Shown here piece after piece: positions 11,268 through 11,275 of a stretch of DNA of 11,275 bases. Within the stretch, counting starts at the first letter, position 1. Every line of letters starts with the position of its first letter. Position numbers and translations under genes: made by a program. The notes under the pieces were generated by a model that saw nothing but the letters and a program-made list of their open reading frames with translations, was not told where the DNA came from and did not search any database. Source of the stretch: an uncultured Acholeplasmataceae bacterium (GTDB lineage: Bacteria > Bacillota_I > Bacilli_A > Acholeplasmatales > Acholeplasmataceae); contig CALISC010000020.1 of assembly GCA_938041945.1 (NCBI GenBank), forward strand, positions 1 to 11,275, written 5' to 3'.

Positions 11268-11275
11268 TTCCTCTG

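Noticed and set aside
1..11275. CRISPR array, insertion-sequence ends or long direct repeats
   Set aside because: I looked for regularly spaced repeats, transposase-like frames and terminal inverted repeats and saw none.

Overview
The window reads as a chromosomal segment of an AT-rich, low-GC Firmicutes/Mollicutes-type bacterium. The evidence is the gene order rpsF-ssb-rpsR, then gdpP-rplI-dnaB, then prfA-prmC-tsaC, together with strong AGGAGG-type ribosome binding sites and encoded CCA ends on all three tRNAs. I cannot place it at genus level. All 12 tryptophans in the confidently called genes are TGG, the only Trp tRNA here has a CCA anticodon, and no gene is interrupted by TGA, so the Mycoplasma UGA=Trp code is not seen. 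No gene here ends in TGA either: stops are TAA (8) or TAG (4, counting the doubtful last gene).

Layout. (1) 1-144, minus strand: tRNA-His with its own promoter and a strong terminator. (2) 219-1454, plus strand: a promoter, an unrecognised membrane protein anchored at both ends, a perfect hairpin and tRNA-Trp, followed by a terminator. (3) 1517-2122: coaD (CoA synthesis) and its terminator. (4) 2142-3322: the rpsF-ssb-rpsR operon, with an extended -10 promoter, a dyad over the promoter, a leader hairpin and a terminator. (5) 3347-10485: a closely packed run on the plus strand. It begins with an eroded Sfp-type phosphopantetheinyl transferase. Next come a c-di-AMP phosphodiesterase (GdpP) fused in frame to ribosomal protein L9, the replicative helicase DnaB, release factor RF1, the RF1 methyltransferase PrmC, the t6A enzyme TsaC, and tRNA-Gln(CUG). 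Gaps are a few bases or overlaps from gdpP to tsaC. (6) 10486-11275: a very AT-rich gap, then the first part of an N6-adenine DNA methyltransferase that breaks off just after its NPPY motif. This looks like the edge of an accessory, restriction-modification region next to a tRNA gene.

Functionally the window is mostly core translation and replication. PrmC is expected to methylate the GGQ glutamine of RF1 made just upstream. S6, S18, L9 and the tRNAs serve the ribosome. SSB and DnaB serve replication. CoaD and the PPTase-like protein touch CoA/4'-phosphopantetheine. I did not find a clear new system. The points most worth a second look are the GdpP-L9 fusion with its internal ribosome binding site, the PPTase that lacks two active-site residues, the broken methyltransferase, the unknown membrane protein, and the control region in front of rpsF.
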